Assembly: GCF_014138285.1 (NCBI RefSeq)
Contig: NZ_JACGXN010000002.1
Span: forward strand, 372,001-436,000
Source of the DNA: Phyllobacterium myrsinacearum
GTDB lineage: Bacteria; Pseudomonadota; Alphaproteobacteria; Rhizobiales; Rhizobiaceae
Direction of reading: 5' to 3'
DNA length: 64,000 nt
Part shown: positions 39,159 to 48,302 of the stretch, piece after piece
Position numbering within the stretch: the first letter of the stretch is position 1
Layout: each line of letters opens with the position of its first letter
Made by a program: the position numbers and the translations under genes
Notes under the pieces: generated by a model
Seen by the model: only the letters and a program-made list of their open reading frames with translations
Database searches by the model: none
What the model was told of the DNA's origin: nothing

Positions 39159-40367
39159 TTACTCGGCAGCTGCTTCCACCTCGACAACGCGGCGGCGCGC
39201 AATCGTTGCCTGCGTCAGGATAAACGCAGCCACGGCGCACAGGCCGATGCCGGCAGCCATTGGCAGTGCAGTCCCGTCGAAGAACAGGCCCGCAATAACC
39301 ATTGCAATGGCTGCCGTCACGAAGTGCAGCGTTCCCATCAGGGCCGATGCCGTTCCTGCAATCTCGCCATGATCTTCAAGCGCAAGCACCGCCGTCGTCG
39401 GAATGACCAGACCGAGGAAGCCGTAACCAATGAAGAGGAACGTGGCCAAGACCGGAAGCTGGTTGAAGCCGAGCGCCATGACGACAACCATCGCCGCCAT
39501 GGTGAAAGAGAAGGCCGTCAATGCCATGCGCATCACCCGCACAAGGCCAAAACGATCACCCAGCCAGCCGGTCAGCTGCGATACCGTAAAGAACGAGACC
39601 GCATTGATGGAGAAGGCGACGCTATACTGGGTTGGTGTCAGGCCATAGTGATCGATCAGCACGAAGGGTGAATTGGCGAGGTAAACGAGGAAACTCGAGA
39701 TACCGAGCCCACCGATAAAGGTAAGCGTGAGAAAGTTCCGGTCCCCGAGCAGCAGGCGATAGGCTGCCATGGCGCTGCCAAGGCCGCTTTCGACGCGTGC
39801 GGCCTTCGGCCGGGTTTCGTTCAACTGCGTTGAAAGCAGGATCAGGCCGATGAAAGCGGCAATCGTCACCGCCCAGAACACGCCGCGCCAGCCATAGAAG
39901 CTGATAACGGCACTGCCTGTCAGCGGTGCGAGGATTGGAGAGATGCTGAAAACCAGCATCAGCAGTGACATCAGACGCGCGGCCTGGACACCCGTGTGCA
40001 TATCGCGAACGATGGCACGGGGGATAACCATGCCTGCAGCACCGCCGATACCCTGTAGGAAGCGGAATGCGATCAGGGTTTCGATATCGTTCGAAAGGGC
40101 ACAACCGACACTGGCCACGGCAAACAGACCGATGCCCATATAGAGCGGAGCCTTGCGGCCCCACATGTCGGAGAGCGGTCCATAGATCAGCTGGAAGATT
40201 GCAAACGAGATGAAGAAGGCCAGAAGGCTCATCTGCACGACATTGTTTTCAGCGTTGAGATCCTTGCCGATGGATGGCAGCGCCGGAAGATACATGTCGA
40301 TCGCGAATGGGCCGATGGCCGACAGGAGACCAAGAATGAGGGCCGTGCGAAAGAAAGAGGTCGTCAT
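39159..40367 (-). CDS. Bcr/CflA family multidrug efflux MFS transporter
   Basis: A 402-residue major facilitator protein with 12 predicted membrane segments. The family motif SAIGPFAIDMYLPALPSIGKDL near residues 16-37 and the loop 2-3 motif LIYGPLSDMWGRKAPLYMG (about 60-78) are typical of Bcr/CflA proton-driven exporters of bicyclomycin, chloramphenicol or sulfonamide-like drugs. It is divergent from a TetR gene, and two operator-like sites lie between them, so it is probably repressed by that regulator. Confidence 0.92.
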   Translation of the reverse strand: MTTSFFRTALILGLLSAIGPFAIDMYLPALPSIGKDLNAENNVVQMSLLAFFISFAIFQLIYGPLSDMWGRKAPLYMGIGLFAVASVGCALSNDIETLIAFRFLQGIGGAAGMVIPRAIVRDMHTGVQAARLMSLLMLVFSISPILAPLTGSAVISFYGWRGVFWAVTIAAFIGLILLSTQLNETRPKAARVESGLGSAMAAYRLLLGDRNFLTLTFIGGLGISSFLVYLANSPFVLIDHYGLTPTQYSVAFSINAVSFFTVSQLTGWLGDRFGLVRVMRMALTAFSFTMAAMVVVMALGFNQLPVLATFLFIGYGFLGLVIPTTAVLALEDHGEIAGTASALMGTLHFVTAAIAMVIAGLFFDGTALPMAAGIGLCAVAAFILTQATIARRRVVEVEAAAE

Positions 40368-40516
40368 GGTGTTTATCTTTCAGAAAACGGCAGCGTGAAA
40401 CCCATCAGCTTCCGCGCTGCATTGCTCTCAGGAGAGGTTCAGAATTTTCACCTGCAACGAAACGGCGCGGCTTGGGAGGACGCTCGTCACATCACAAAAC
40501 AGTGTGTCAATGTTTT

Positions 40517-40550
40517 TAGACACAACTGTCAAAATAGACACTATTGTCTA
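40517..40550. promoter_or_regulatory. Twin TetR-type operators
   Basis: Two 16-bp sites of the form TAGACA-N4-TGTC(T/A)A: TAGACACAACTGTCAA at 40517-40532 and the perfect palindrome TAGACACTATTGTCTA at 40535-40550, with centres 18 bp apart. They lie 29 bp upstream of the TetR start and 150 bp upstream of the exporter start. The region also contains promoter-like AT-rich DNA. Binding by the TetR protein is inferred. Confidence 0.65.
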
Positions 40551-40578
40551 AAACGTCAATGCGCATTATCTTCGGTTC

Positions 40579-41283
40579 ATGAGGAATCCAAAAGAAGCAG
40601 CGCATAAGGCGACCGGCCATACCCAACGTGGTCAATGTTCAAAACGACTATCGATATTGGATGCGGCGGCGGAGGTCTTTTGCCGTCAAGGCTTTGCCGG
40701 AGCGAGTATTGACGAAATCGCTGTGGAAGCGTGTGTTTCGCGACAGACTATATACAATCACTACCGGGAAAAAGAAACACTCTTTACCGCCGTGGTTGAA
40801 GATGTGATGAACCGCACCAATGCGAGCCTGTTCTCGATACTGGCGACATTTCCCGACAAACCGGGCAATCTGGAAGATGATCTGAGCGCGTTTGCCGTGC
40901 GGCTCACCAAGAATTGCCTGTGCAATCAGGATGGCCAGTTTCTGCGCAAGCTTGTTCAATCCGAAGGCGAGCGCTATCCGCAGCTCTTCGAGGGCTGGCG
41001 CAAGCATGGTCCCGGAAAGATCGGGACCGCCCTCGCCGCGCTCTTTGCCCGCCTCTCCTATGGCGGCGTCCTGCAGATGGAGGATTTCGACCTCGCCGCC
41101 CGGCAGTTCCTGGCCCTGGTCAATGCCGATCTGCAGATGATTACCCTGTTTGGCGAATCGCCAACCGATGAACAACTGGAGAGTGCGGCGCACAATGCCG
41201 TGCGCACCTTCCTCAGGGCTTATTCGACCCCGGCAACACCTTTGTCAGCAGCAACCCCTTTACTCAAAGCGACCGTGGGCTGA
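40579..41283 (+). CDS. TetR family regulator divergent from the efflux gene
   Basis: A 234-residue regulator. The helix-turn-helix is at about residues 25-70 (FAGASIDEIAVEACVSRQTIYNHYREKETLF), and the ligand-binding domain resembles the AefR/TetR_C_7 type. The ATG at 40579 is the natural start after the operators. The C-terminal 20 residues (STPATPLSAATPLLKATVG) are low-complexity. It most likely represses itself and the Bcr/CflA exporter. Confidence 0.9.
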   Translation: MRNPKEAAHKATGHTQRGQCSKRLSILDAAAEVFCRQGFAGASIDEIAVEACVSRQTIYNHYREKETLFTAVVEDVMNRTNASLFSILATFPDKPGNLEDDLSAFAVRLTKNCLCNQDGQFLRKLVQSEGERYPQLFEGWRKHGPGKIGTALAALFARLSYGGVLQMEDFDLAARQFLALVNADLQMITLFGESPTDEQLESAAHNAVRTFLRAYSTPATPLSAATPLLKATVG

Positions 41284-41495
41284 AGCGCCTCGGGTGATTG
41301 GAGCGGCGGCGGCGGTTCGTGCTCCGGCACCGCCATAATCAGGCCCACGTGCCCCTCCCGAACCCGCAGGTCAACCATAATTTGATCAACACGAACACAA
41401 CCAGTCGCAATTCCTTTATCCATGCGCCATAATGGCTCAAACGTGATTGTCATCTCTGCTTGACAGAGAGGGGCGAATCCATGGGATAAGAGTGC

Positions 41496-42080
41496 ATGCC
41501 ACAAGATATGATCCGCTACGATATACTGGCCCAGGAAGCGCTGCGCGGCGTTATCCGAAAAGTCCTTGGTGAAGTTGCCAAGGCTGGTCTTCCTGGCAAC
41601 CATCATTTTTTCGTCACGTTCCTGACCGGTGCGTCGGGCGTGCGTATCTCCACGCGTCTGCACGAAAAATATCCCGAGCAGATGACCATCGTCCTGCAGC
41701 ACCAGTTCTGGGATCTGCAGGTCACCGATACACTCTTCGAGGTTGGTCTGTCTTTTGGTGATGTGCCCGAGCGTCTCGTGGTACCGTTCTCGGCCATTCG
41801 CGGCTTCTACGATCCTTCCGTCAATTTCGAACTGGAATTCGACGTCGAGGTGGAAGAAACCGTTGGCGACAACGATCAGGGCATTACCAGCATCGCTCCG
41901 GTGCAGCCTGCAGAAAAGCCGAAGAGCGTCACTTCCGGCGCCAAGCCCAAGTCTGCAGCCAAACCGGCCAAGAAACCCGTGAAAGCTGGCGGTGAGAAAG
42001 CCGATGCGCCACGCGAAGAGACGGGCGAAAAGACATCCGCGTCGGTTGTTTCTCTGGATTCGTTCCGGAAGAAAAAGTAA
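41496..42080 (+). CDS. sspB: SspB family ClpXP adaptor
   Basis: A 194-residue protein of the alphaproteobacterial SspB type, which binds the ssrA tag and delivers tagged proteins to ClpXP. The folded domain spans about residues 5-120 (IRYDILAQEALRGVIRKVL, HHFFVTFLTGASGVRIS, VPFSAIRGFYDPSV). A Lys/Pro/Ala-rich linker follows (about 125-178). The C-terminal tail SVVSLDSFRKKK is the likely ClpX-tethering motif. It heads a three-gene unit with DUF4169 and an RHH protein. The tmRNA gene is only 3 kb upstream. Confidence 0.93.
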   Translation: MPQDMIRYDILAQEALRGVIRKVLGEVAKAGLPGNHHFFVTFLTGASGVRISTRLHEKYPEQMTIVLQHQFWDLQVTDTLFEVGLSFGDVPERLVVPFSAIRGFYDPSVNFELEFDVEVEETVGDNDQGITSIAPVQPAEKPKSVTSGAKPKSAAKPAKKPVKAGGEKADAPREETGEKTSASVVSLDSFRKKK

Positions 42081-42088
42081 CGGCACCG

Positions 42089-42301
42089 ATGGCCGATATC
42101 GTCAACCTGCGTCAATTCAGGAAGCGCAAGGCGAAGGACGCAAAGGAACAGACTGCGGCCGAGCACCGGATCGTTTTTGGCCGCACCAAGACCGAGAAAC
42201 AGTTTGAGGAAAATGCCGGCCGGAAGACCGGACTGTTTCTTGAGAGCAATCGGCTTGAAGGCCAACCCTCTGCTTCTGATGACGACAAGGACAAGCCTTG
42301 A
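42089..42301 (+). CDS. DUF4169 family small protein
   Basis: A 70-residue, highly charged protein beginning MADIVNLRQFRKRKAKDAKE, which fits DUF4169, a small alphaproteobacterial family of unknown function. It starts 9 bp after the sspB stop and shares its stop codon with the start of the next gene. The N-terminal VNLRQFRK resembles the C-terminal SLDSFRKKK tail of SspB, which may be coincidence. Confidence 0.8.
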   Translation: MADIVNLRQFRKRKAKDAKEQTAAEHRIVFGRTKTEKQFEENAGRKTGLFLESNRLEGQPSASDDDKDKP

Positions 42302-42525
42302 GCCTTGTCCGCAAACGTTCCGTGACAATTCGCGGGCACCGCACCAGTTTTTCCCTGGAAGATCCCTTCTACGAGATCATCACATCCATTGCGCAGAGCC
42401 GGGAGATGACCGTTGCCGGTCTGATCGCCGATATCGACGAAGGCCGCGACCGCAATTCCAACCTGTCTTCAGCCCTGCGCATCTATGTGCTCGACTGGGT
42501 GATGGGGATGAAGACTGTTTTGTAA
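42298..42525 (+). CDS. Ribbon-helix-helix domain protein (RHH_4 type)
   Basis: A 75-residue protein. The pattern KRSVTIRGHRTSFSLEDPFY, a strand then helices with ITSIAQSREMTVAGLIADID, fits the RHH_4 group of small alphaproteobacterial proteins. It seems to start at a TTG at 42298-42300 that overlaps the DUF4169 stop as TTGA; no ATG is available before the conserved part. DNA binding is expected from the fold but unproven. Confidence 0.78.
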   Translation: MSLVRKRSVTIRGHRTSFSLEDPFYEIITSIAQSREMTVAGLIADIDEGRDRNSNLSSALRIYVLDWVMGMKTVL

Positions 42526-42553
42526 CGTCTGGATTTGATTGCAATGTTGCGTT

Positions 42554-42690
42554 CACCCCCCTCTGCCCTGTCGGGCATCTCCCCCGCAAGGGGGGGGATC
42601 AGCCTTCATTACTATTTCGATCAGTTTTGAGACGTTGCAGAATAAGACCCGTGGCTCGCCCCGGAGTCCGACAGGACAGAGGGGGGGTGA
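42554..42690. repeat. Family B palindromic repeat, copy 1
   Basis: The left arm ACCCCCCTCTGCCCTGTCGG (with a CATCTCCCCC extension) is mirrored by a right arm ending GACAGGACAGAGGGGGGGTG, with about 80 bp between. Inner hairpin CTCCCCCGCAAGGGGGGG. It lies between the RHH gene and the AsmA gene and is followed by a family A copy. Related copies are at 48235, 52251 and 58253. Confidence 0.85.
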
Positions 42691-42721
42691 AAACTCACCC
42701 AACACTTACTGACCATCGTGC

Positions 42722-42750
42722 GTGGTTCGACAAGCTCACCATGAGGGAGA
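42722..42750. repeat. Family A repeat, single copy
   Basis: This 29-bp unit is identical to those at 3386-3414 and, inverted, 3505-3533. It lies 14 bp before the end of the AsmA gene. Confidence 0.85.
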
Positions 42751-42763
42751 GCGGTGCTTGGCG

Positions 42764-45700
42764 CTATTGTATCTTCGGTTCAAGCGTCTTCAGAAAATCA
42801 TCAACCGACTGTTGATTGATGGCGCCGTTTGTCGGCGGCTGCGCCTGTGCGCCGCCGCCCGATGGAGATTGCTGCTCGCGGGCCTTTCGGGCCGCTTCTT
42901 CCGCCGCCTTCTCCGCAACAGCCTTTTCCACTGCCTGCCGTTCCGCCTCCGCACGGGCAGCGGCTTCCTGTTCAGCCTTCAGCTTCACTTCTTCAGCAAG
43001 CTTCTGCCGCTCGGTGGCCCTACTCTGGTAAAGCAGGGATTCGCGCCGCAGCCGCTGCTTTTCCACGAGGGATGCCTGCATGGTTTCGACCCGCTGCTGC
43101 TCGCGCTCCAGTGTACGCTGGGTCAGAAACTGTTCCAGAGGTTGACGGTTGAGCGTCCATTTTGGCGCACGCCATGGCCCCTCCCCGCTAAACTCGACAA
43201 CCGGTTCGGCACCGGCGACAATCAGCTTGCCCGGATCGAACGAGAAGCGCCCCTGCGAAGCCATGGTCATATCAGGGAAGTTGAGCCGCAGATCGGCATT
43301 CAGCGTTGCACCTTCGCTCTTGAGCTGGAATGTTGAGGTTCGCGCCGTACCGCCTGCAATGGTAAAGGCAAACTCGGCGGCACCCGCATTGAACGGGCCG
43401 GCGTGCAGATACTTGCCGATCACACCGCTCACTGCATCGGCCGTAATGGGTCCTGCCAACCCGTCGGCATCAGCCAGAATTGGCCTGAGCGCGCCGGGAT
43501 TGATGGCATCGATTGCAAGGTCTTCCACCGAAACAACACCCGAACCGGCAACGGATGCCATCATATCCGAGATGGATGTACCGCTTGCATTGACCGAGGC
43601 TGCGATCTTGGCCGTACCCAGCAGAGGCTCATGGTCGTCGGGGGTATAGAGATCGTCCAGAGATGCCTGCTCCAGCGTGAACTGACCGGTGGCCAGACCA
43701 TTGCCGCTCGTATTGCGCAATTCGAACATGCCCTTGAAATTGCCGCCGAGCACTTCCCCTTGCGTATCATCCAGCCGCAGATAACCGTCCTTCAGCGACG
43801 CTGTCGACTGCAGCTTGGTCACAGGACCGAGAACCCCCGCATCCACTTCGTCAGCCTTGAGCTTCAGATTGAAAGCCACGGGAAACAGCGGTGCATGAGC
43901 GAAGGTTTCCTTGGGCCAGGACTTTGCACCGCTCGCGTCGATGGCGCTGGTGCCGAGCATGAACTGCACCACCGATGGCAGATCAAGCTTGCCGAGCGTC
44001 AGATTGCCCTGCACGTCAGGAACAGTGCCGTCAGCCCCAAGATCAAGCCGTCCGGCGATCTTGGTGTCGCTTACCTTGCCGCTGAAATCGGGCAGCACCA
44101 GCCTGCCCTTGGCCAACTGGAAACTGCTGGCCACGTCGACGTGCATGCCATTGCCGAAGCCCGGCAGGGAGTAACCCGCCGTCGCCAGATATGGTTCGAG
44201 ATCGCTGGCTTTGATCGAAGCGCGCCCTTCACCATTCAGGACGCCGTTGGTCGAGCGCAGGCTGCCGTCAAGCAATGCCTGCCCATCCGGTGCCTTGAGG
44301 GAAAGCTGGGTCTGAATGCCATCCTTGCCATCACCCTTCAGTGCCAAGTCAGCTTCGAGCTCTCCGGCAAGACCGAGCGGCAGCGCCGGGAGTCCCATCA
44401 GCGCCATAAGGTTCTCGCCATGATCGGTACGTCCGTTCATGGTCAGCTCAAGAACCCGCAGCTTGTCGGCACCCTGGCTGGTTGTACCGGAAAGCGTGAC
44501 ATTCGTGCCCCCGGTTTTACCAGAAGCACTTATGGACAGTTCATCCGTCGCATTCCCGCCATGCAGGGCATTGGCAAGGATGCTCAACTGCGTGTCTTCA
44601 AACAGACCGGGAAACTTCGCCGCGTGCTCGTTGAGAGCAGCGATGAACGGAAAATCCGGAAAGCGTTTTGCCAAAGCCGAAACGAAGGGCGCAAGATCAT
44701 CCGAAAGAATGGTGGCATCCAGCGAACCCGCTGGCTCGGCCTTGAATGGCTCGATCTTGCCAGTCGCGGTGATCGTTGCCCCCGAAAGATTGCCCACAGT
44801 CAGACGGTCGATATCGAAAACCCCATCGCGCAGGCGAAAACCCGTATCGAGTGATTCCGCTACCAGCCCGCCGTGGCTGACCGGACCTGCCTTCAATCGG
44901 ACGTCGAGATCTTCGCCTGCCAATTGGGGCGCACCCTTATCAGCCACCGATGGCGCGTTCCGGCCAAATATGGCCGCGAAGGCTTCCAGTGCATCGCCAT
45001 CCAACGCCCCACCCTCGAGCGTCAACTGGGTCAACGGCACCGATTCGCCTTTGGCGCTGCGGATCAGCGAGCCCTTCAGCGACGCGCCGCCCAATGCAAC
45101 CTCGAGATTGTCGATCCGCTGCAGATCATCATGCAGCTTCACATCGCCGGAAAACCCCGCACCCGGCAGGCGCCGGATCGACTCGTCGACAGTATCGGTC
45201 AGCCATGCCGCCAGACCGGAAGGCTGCCGTGATGCCAGAAGGAGCTTGCCGTCGAAGCCGAAATCCTCGCCGATCTGCAGCATGCCATTGGCTTCGAACT
45301 GGGTCCGCCCGGGCAGCTCCGCCCGAAGCTGGTTGATCTTCCATTCACCATCAGATGGTTCCGCATCGATCGTCACCGAACGGATAGTGGTATCACCCGC
45401 CACAATTGCCGGAAGCTTCAGATCGATTGTCCCCGGCACTGTCGGAATCGGCAGCTGATCCATCAACCGGCGGAACACTCCAAGCCGTTGCGCCGCCGTG
45501 TGCGGCTTTGGCTGGCTGCCCTTGGTATCCTCGTTCTGGTCGCTGAAGGTGACTTGCTGGCCATCGGCCTTGATCTCAAAACGCGGATTCTTGCCATAGT
45601 CAAAAAGCGCGTTGCCGTTGACGATGTAGGGATCATCGGCAGTCCCCTGTTCCATACGAAAGTCAGGAATATTGATCCGGCCGTGGTCGGCTTCAAAACG

Positions 45701-46540
45701 TCCTGTCACACGTACACTTGATAAAAGAGGCTTCTCGTCCGCCGCTGGATTTTTGGTTGTATTTCCGGTCTTGGGAGCGGTCTCGTCCACCGAGCGGACA
45801 CTGATGTTCCCGGCATATTTCAGCGCGCCTTTGTCGATGCTGATACCACCATCCGTTTCAAGCACCGCAGGGATGCCATCCGGTGTGACACGGGCATGCA
45901 GGTTCAGCGAACCATCCGTTTTCACTTCACCGGTCGACGCGGAAACAGCGGTTCGTTCGCCATTGAAAAGCAAGGTGCCGTCAAACTTCCAGGGACCGCT
46001 CAGCTTGGTTGCCGAAAGCGTTGCATCAAGATCGTTGATCGTGCGGACCGTGGCGGTGGAGGCATCACGCACCACCACCGATCCGTCACTAATCTTCATA
46101 TTTTCCAGTTTGACCTGCGCCGTGCCGAACGAGGTCTGCGGACGGATCGCCCAGTCGACCACACCATTCTTGTCGATACTCACCTTGGCGGTCGGCTTCT
46201 CAAGCCGCATGTCGAAGATCAGTATTTCACCGCGCAGAAAAGGTGCAAGTTCCGCATCCATCGAAAACTTGTCGATGGTCATGACCGGATCGGACCCGGC
46301 ATCACCCACCTTCACATCGGAAAATGTCACCGATGGAAACGGCAGAAGCCGCGCGCTGGCCGTCCCGGCAACCGTGACCGGTCGCCCGAGAAGCGCCGAA
46401 GCTTCCCGTTCAAAGGAAGAGCGATATCCGGCCCAATCGACAAAATACGGCACCACCAGTGCTGCGGTCAGCACCAGTACCAATAATCCGCCGATCAGGA
46501 CAAAGAGGCGTGCCAGTGTTTCAACTCCATTCTTACGCAC
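42764..46540 (-). CDS. AsmA family protein
   Basis: A 1258-residue envelope protein. One N-terminal membrane anchor lies at about residues 11-34 (LFVLIGGLLVLVLTAALVVPYF), followed by the AsmA block FEREASALLGRPVTVAGTAS and a long beta-rich body that repeats this style. The AsmA_2 type C-terminal part runs to about residue 1130. It ends in a 100-residue coiled coil of Glu, Ala, Lys and Arg (about 1140-1225) and a Pro/Gly/Gln-rich tail. AsmA-like proteins are thought to move phospholipids between membranes. It is much longer than classic AsmA (about 600 residues) and resembles rhizobial forms. Confidence 0.88.
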   Translation of the reverse strand: MRKNGVETLARLFVLIGGLLVLVLTAALVVPYFVDWAGYRSSFEREASALLGRPVTVAGTASARLLPFPSVTFSDVKVGDAGSDPVMTIDKFSMDAELAPFLRGEILIFDMRLEKPTAKVSIDKNGVVDWAIRPQTSFGTAQVKLENMKISDGSVVVRDASTATVRTINDLDATLSATKLSGPWKFDGTLLFNGERTAVSASTGEVKTDGSLNLHARVTPDGIPAVLETDGGISIDKGALKYAGNISVRSVDETAPKTGNTTKNPAADEKPLLSSVRVTGRFEADHGRINIPDFRMEQGTADDPYIVNGNALFDYGKNPRFEIKADGQQVTFSDQNEDTKGSQPKPHTAAQRLGVFRRLMDQLPIPTVPGTIDLKLPAIVAGDTTIRSVTIDAEPSDGEWKINQLRAELPGRTQFEANGMLQIGEDFGFDGKLLLASRQPSGLAAWLTDTVDESIRRLPGAGFSGDVKLHDDLQRIDNLEVALGGASLKGSLIRSAKGESVPLTQLTLEGGALDGDALEAFAAIFGRNAPSVADKGAPQLAGEDLDVRLKAGPVSHGGLVAESLDTGFRLRDGVFDIDRLTVGNLSGATITATGKIEPFKAEPAGSLDATILSDDLAPFVSALAKRFPDFPFIAALNEHAAKFPGLFEDTQLSILANALHGGNATDELSISASGKTGGTNVTLSGTTSQGADKLRVLELTMNGRTDHGENLMALMGLPALPLGLAGELEADLALKGDGKDGIQTQLSLKAPDGQALLDGSLRSTNGVLNGEGRASIKASDLEPYLATAGYSLPGFGNGMHVDVASSFQLAKGRLVLPDFSGKVSDTKIAGRLDLGADGTVPDVQGNLTLGKLDLPSVVQFMLGTSAIDASGAKSWPKETFAHAPLFPVAFNLKLKADEVDAGVLGPVTKLQSTASLKDGYLRLDDTQGEVLGGNFKGMFELRNTSGNGLATGQFTLEQASLDDLYTPDDHEPLLGTAKIAASVNASGTSISDMMASVAGSGVVSVEDLAIDAINPGALRPILADADGLAGPITADAVSGVIGKYLHAGPFNAGAAEFAFTIAGGTARTSTFQLKSEGATLNADLRLNFPDMTMASQGRFSFDPGKLIVAGAEPVVEFSGEGPWRAPKWTLNRQPLEQFLTQRTLEREQQRVETMQASLVEKQRLRRESLLYQSRATERQKLAEEVKLKAEQEAAARAEAERQAVEKAVAEKAAEEAARKAREQQSPSGGGAQAQPPTNGAINQQSVDDFLKTLEPKIQ

Positions 46541-46677
46541 TAGTGGAACTTTGAATTTGACATTCGCAGGGTCTGCCTGATGTCAAATGGGATGCGGATG
46601 CCAAATTCGTTCCAGCAGGCACCTTATACGCCACAAGGTTCACAAATTGGGCGAACATGCGGAATCAAAATACCAAC

Positions 46678-48087
46678 TTACAGGCGTAAGATCTTGCCGG
46701 GATTCATGATATTGCCTGGATCGATGGCCCGCTTGATGGATTCCATCACGTCGACTGCGCCGCCAAGCTCGAGCCGCAGGAATTTGATCTTGCCCTGCCC
46801 GATACCATGCTCACCCGTGCATGTACCATCCATGGCAATGGCGCGCAGGTTGAGCCGTTCGACAAACGCTTCCACATTCTGGATTTCTTCAGCATTCTTG
46901 TCATCGAACAGGATCAGTACGTGGAAATTGCCATCGCCCGCATGGCCGACAATCGGTGCAATCAGGCCGCTGGCGGCAATGTCCTTCTCCGTCTCGACAA
47001 TGCACTCGGCAAGCCGGGAAATCGGCACGCAGACATCCGTGGACAGCGATTGCTTTCCCGGTGCAAGTGTCATGCAGGCGAAGTAGGAATTGTGCCGCGC
47101 CGACCACAGTTTCTCGCGTTCTTCCAGATTGGCGGTCCATTTGAACGTACCACCGCCATTGGCGGCGGCAATCTCGCCGAAGAGTTCCGCCTGTTCGGCC
47201 ACGCCCGCATCGCTGCCATGGAATTCGAGAAACAGGTAGGGTGCAACCGGATAATCAAGCTTGGAATAATTGATCATCGCCTGCATCTGCAGGCTGTTGA
47301 CCAGCTCGATACGGGCCACGGGAATGCCCATCTGGATGGTCTCGATCACTGCATTGCAGGCACTTTCGAGATCCGGAAAAGCACAGATACCGCCGGAGAT
47401 TGCCTGCGGGATGCCATAGAGTTTCAGGGTAAGTTCCGTAATGATACCAAGCGTGCCCTCCGAGCCGACAAGCAGCCGTGTCAGATCATAGCCGGCGGAA
47501 GTCTTCTTGACCCGTTTTGCGGTGCTGATCAGGCGCCCGTCCGGCATGACGGCCTTCAGCGCCAGCACATTCTCGCGCATGGTGCCATAGCGCACCGCAT
47601 TGGTGCCGGAGGCACGCGTTGCCGCCATGCCGCCAAGGCTGGCATTGGCACCGGGATCAATCGGGAAGAACAGCCCGGTATCGCGCAGATATTCGTTGAG
47701 TTCCTTGCGGGTAATACCCGGCTCCACAACGACATTCAGGTCTTCATTGTAGACCTTGAGGATCCGGTTCATTCGCGACAAGTCGATGGAAACGCCGCCC
47801 GCCGGTGCATTCACATGCCCTTCGAGCGACGTGCCCGTGCCGAAGGGAATGATCGGCACATGCCACTCGCCGCAGAGACGCACAACCTCCTGAACGTCCT
47901 CGGTGTTTTCAACAAAGACCACAAGATCAGGAGCCTGGTTCGGCACATAACTTGTTGTATGGCCATGCTGTTCGCGGATGGATTTGCCCGTCTGCGCGTT
48001 ATCACCAAATCTTTTCTTGAGAATTGAAACAACGGTCGCAATACCATTTTCGTTGCGCACCATTGCTCCTGCATCAGCCAATGCCAT
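46678..48087 (-). CDS. FAD-binding 2-hydroxyacid (D-lactate/glycolate) dehydrogenase-like protein
   Basis: A 469-residue flavoprotein of the GlcD/DLD type. The PCMH FAD-binding domain covers about residues 40-220 (VPIIPFGTGTSLEGH, GLFFPIDPGANASLGGMAAT, VGSEGTLGIITEL), and the FAD-oxidase C domain has GHAGDGNFHVLI and CTGEHGIGQGK. It oxidises a 2-hydroxyacid and passes electrons to the quinone pool or cytochrome c. The ATG at 48085-48087 is chosen because GGAG stands six bases upstream; the frame stays open to a TTG at 48189. No glcE/glcF genes adjoin it, so D-lactate is likelier than glycolate. Confidence 0.88.
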   Translation of the reverse strand: MALADAGAMVRNENGIATVVSILKKRFGDNAQTGKSIREQHGHTTSYVPNQAPDLVVFVENTEDVQEVVRLCGEWHVPIIPFGTGTSLEGHVNAPAGGVSIDLSRMNRILKVYNEDLNVVVEPGITRKELNEYLRDTGLFFPIDPGANASLGGMAATRASGTNAVRYGTMRENVLALKAVMPDGRLISTAKRVKKTSAGYDLTRLLVGSEGTLGIITELTLKLYGIPQAISGGICAFPDLESACNAVIETIQMGIPVARIELVNSLQMQAMINYSKLDYPVAPYLFLEFHGSDAGVAEQAELFGEIAAANGGGTFKWTANLEEREKLWSARHNSYFACMTLAPGKQSLSTDVCVPISRLAECIVETEKDIAASGLIAPIVGHAGDGNFHVLILFDDKNAEEIQNVEAFVERLNLRAIAMDGTCTGEHGIGQGKIKFLRLELGGAVDVMESIKRAIDPGNIMNPGKILRL

Positions 48088-48234
48088 TCCGGTCTCCAGA
48101 ATTCCAATCGAGGATTCGTCTAATTCGCATGCATTTTCAGTCAGTGCACGCGACTTGTCCAGTTGTAACTCTGTGTGACAGAACCGCAAGGGTCAGGGAG
48201 AAAGTCATTGAGATAATCGATACGGCATTGAGGG

Positions 48235-48268
48235 CACCCCCCTCTGTCCGACAGGACAGAGGGGGGTG
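48235..48268. repeat. Family B repeat, shortest copy
   Basis: A bare hairpin of 34 bp: ACCCCCCTCTGTCC-GACA-GGACAGAGGGGGGT. It has the terminal arms of the longer family B copies with the middle missing. It lies between the flavoprotein and DUF2185 genes. Confidence 0.85.
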
Positions 48269-48302
48269 AAGCTTGTAAACTCATCTGCTAAGCTCAATTC
48301 AA

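Noticed and set aside
43403-46486. Long plus-strand open frames within the AsmA gene
   Set aside because: Mirror frames of a 3.8-kb high-GC coding region; no ribosome-binding site and no recognisable domain.
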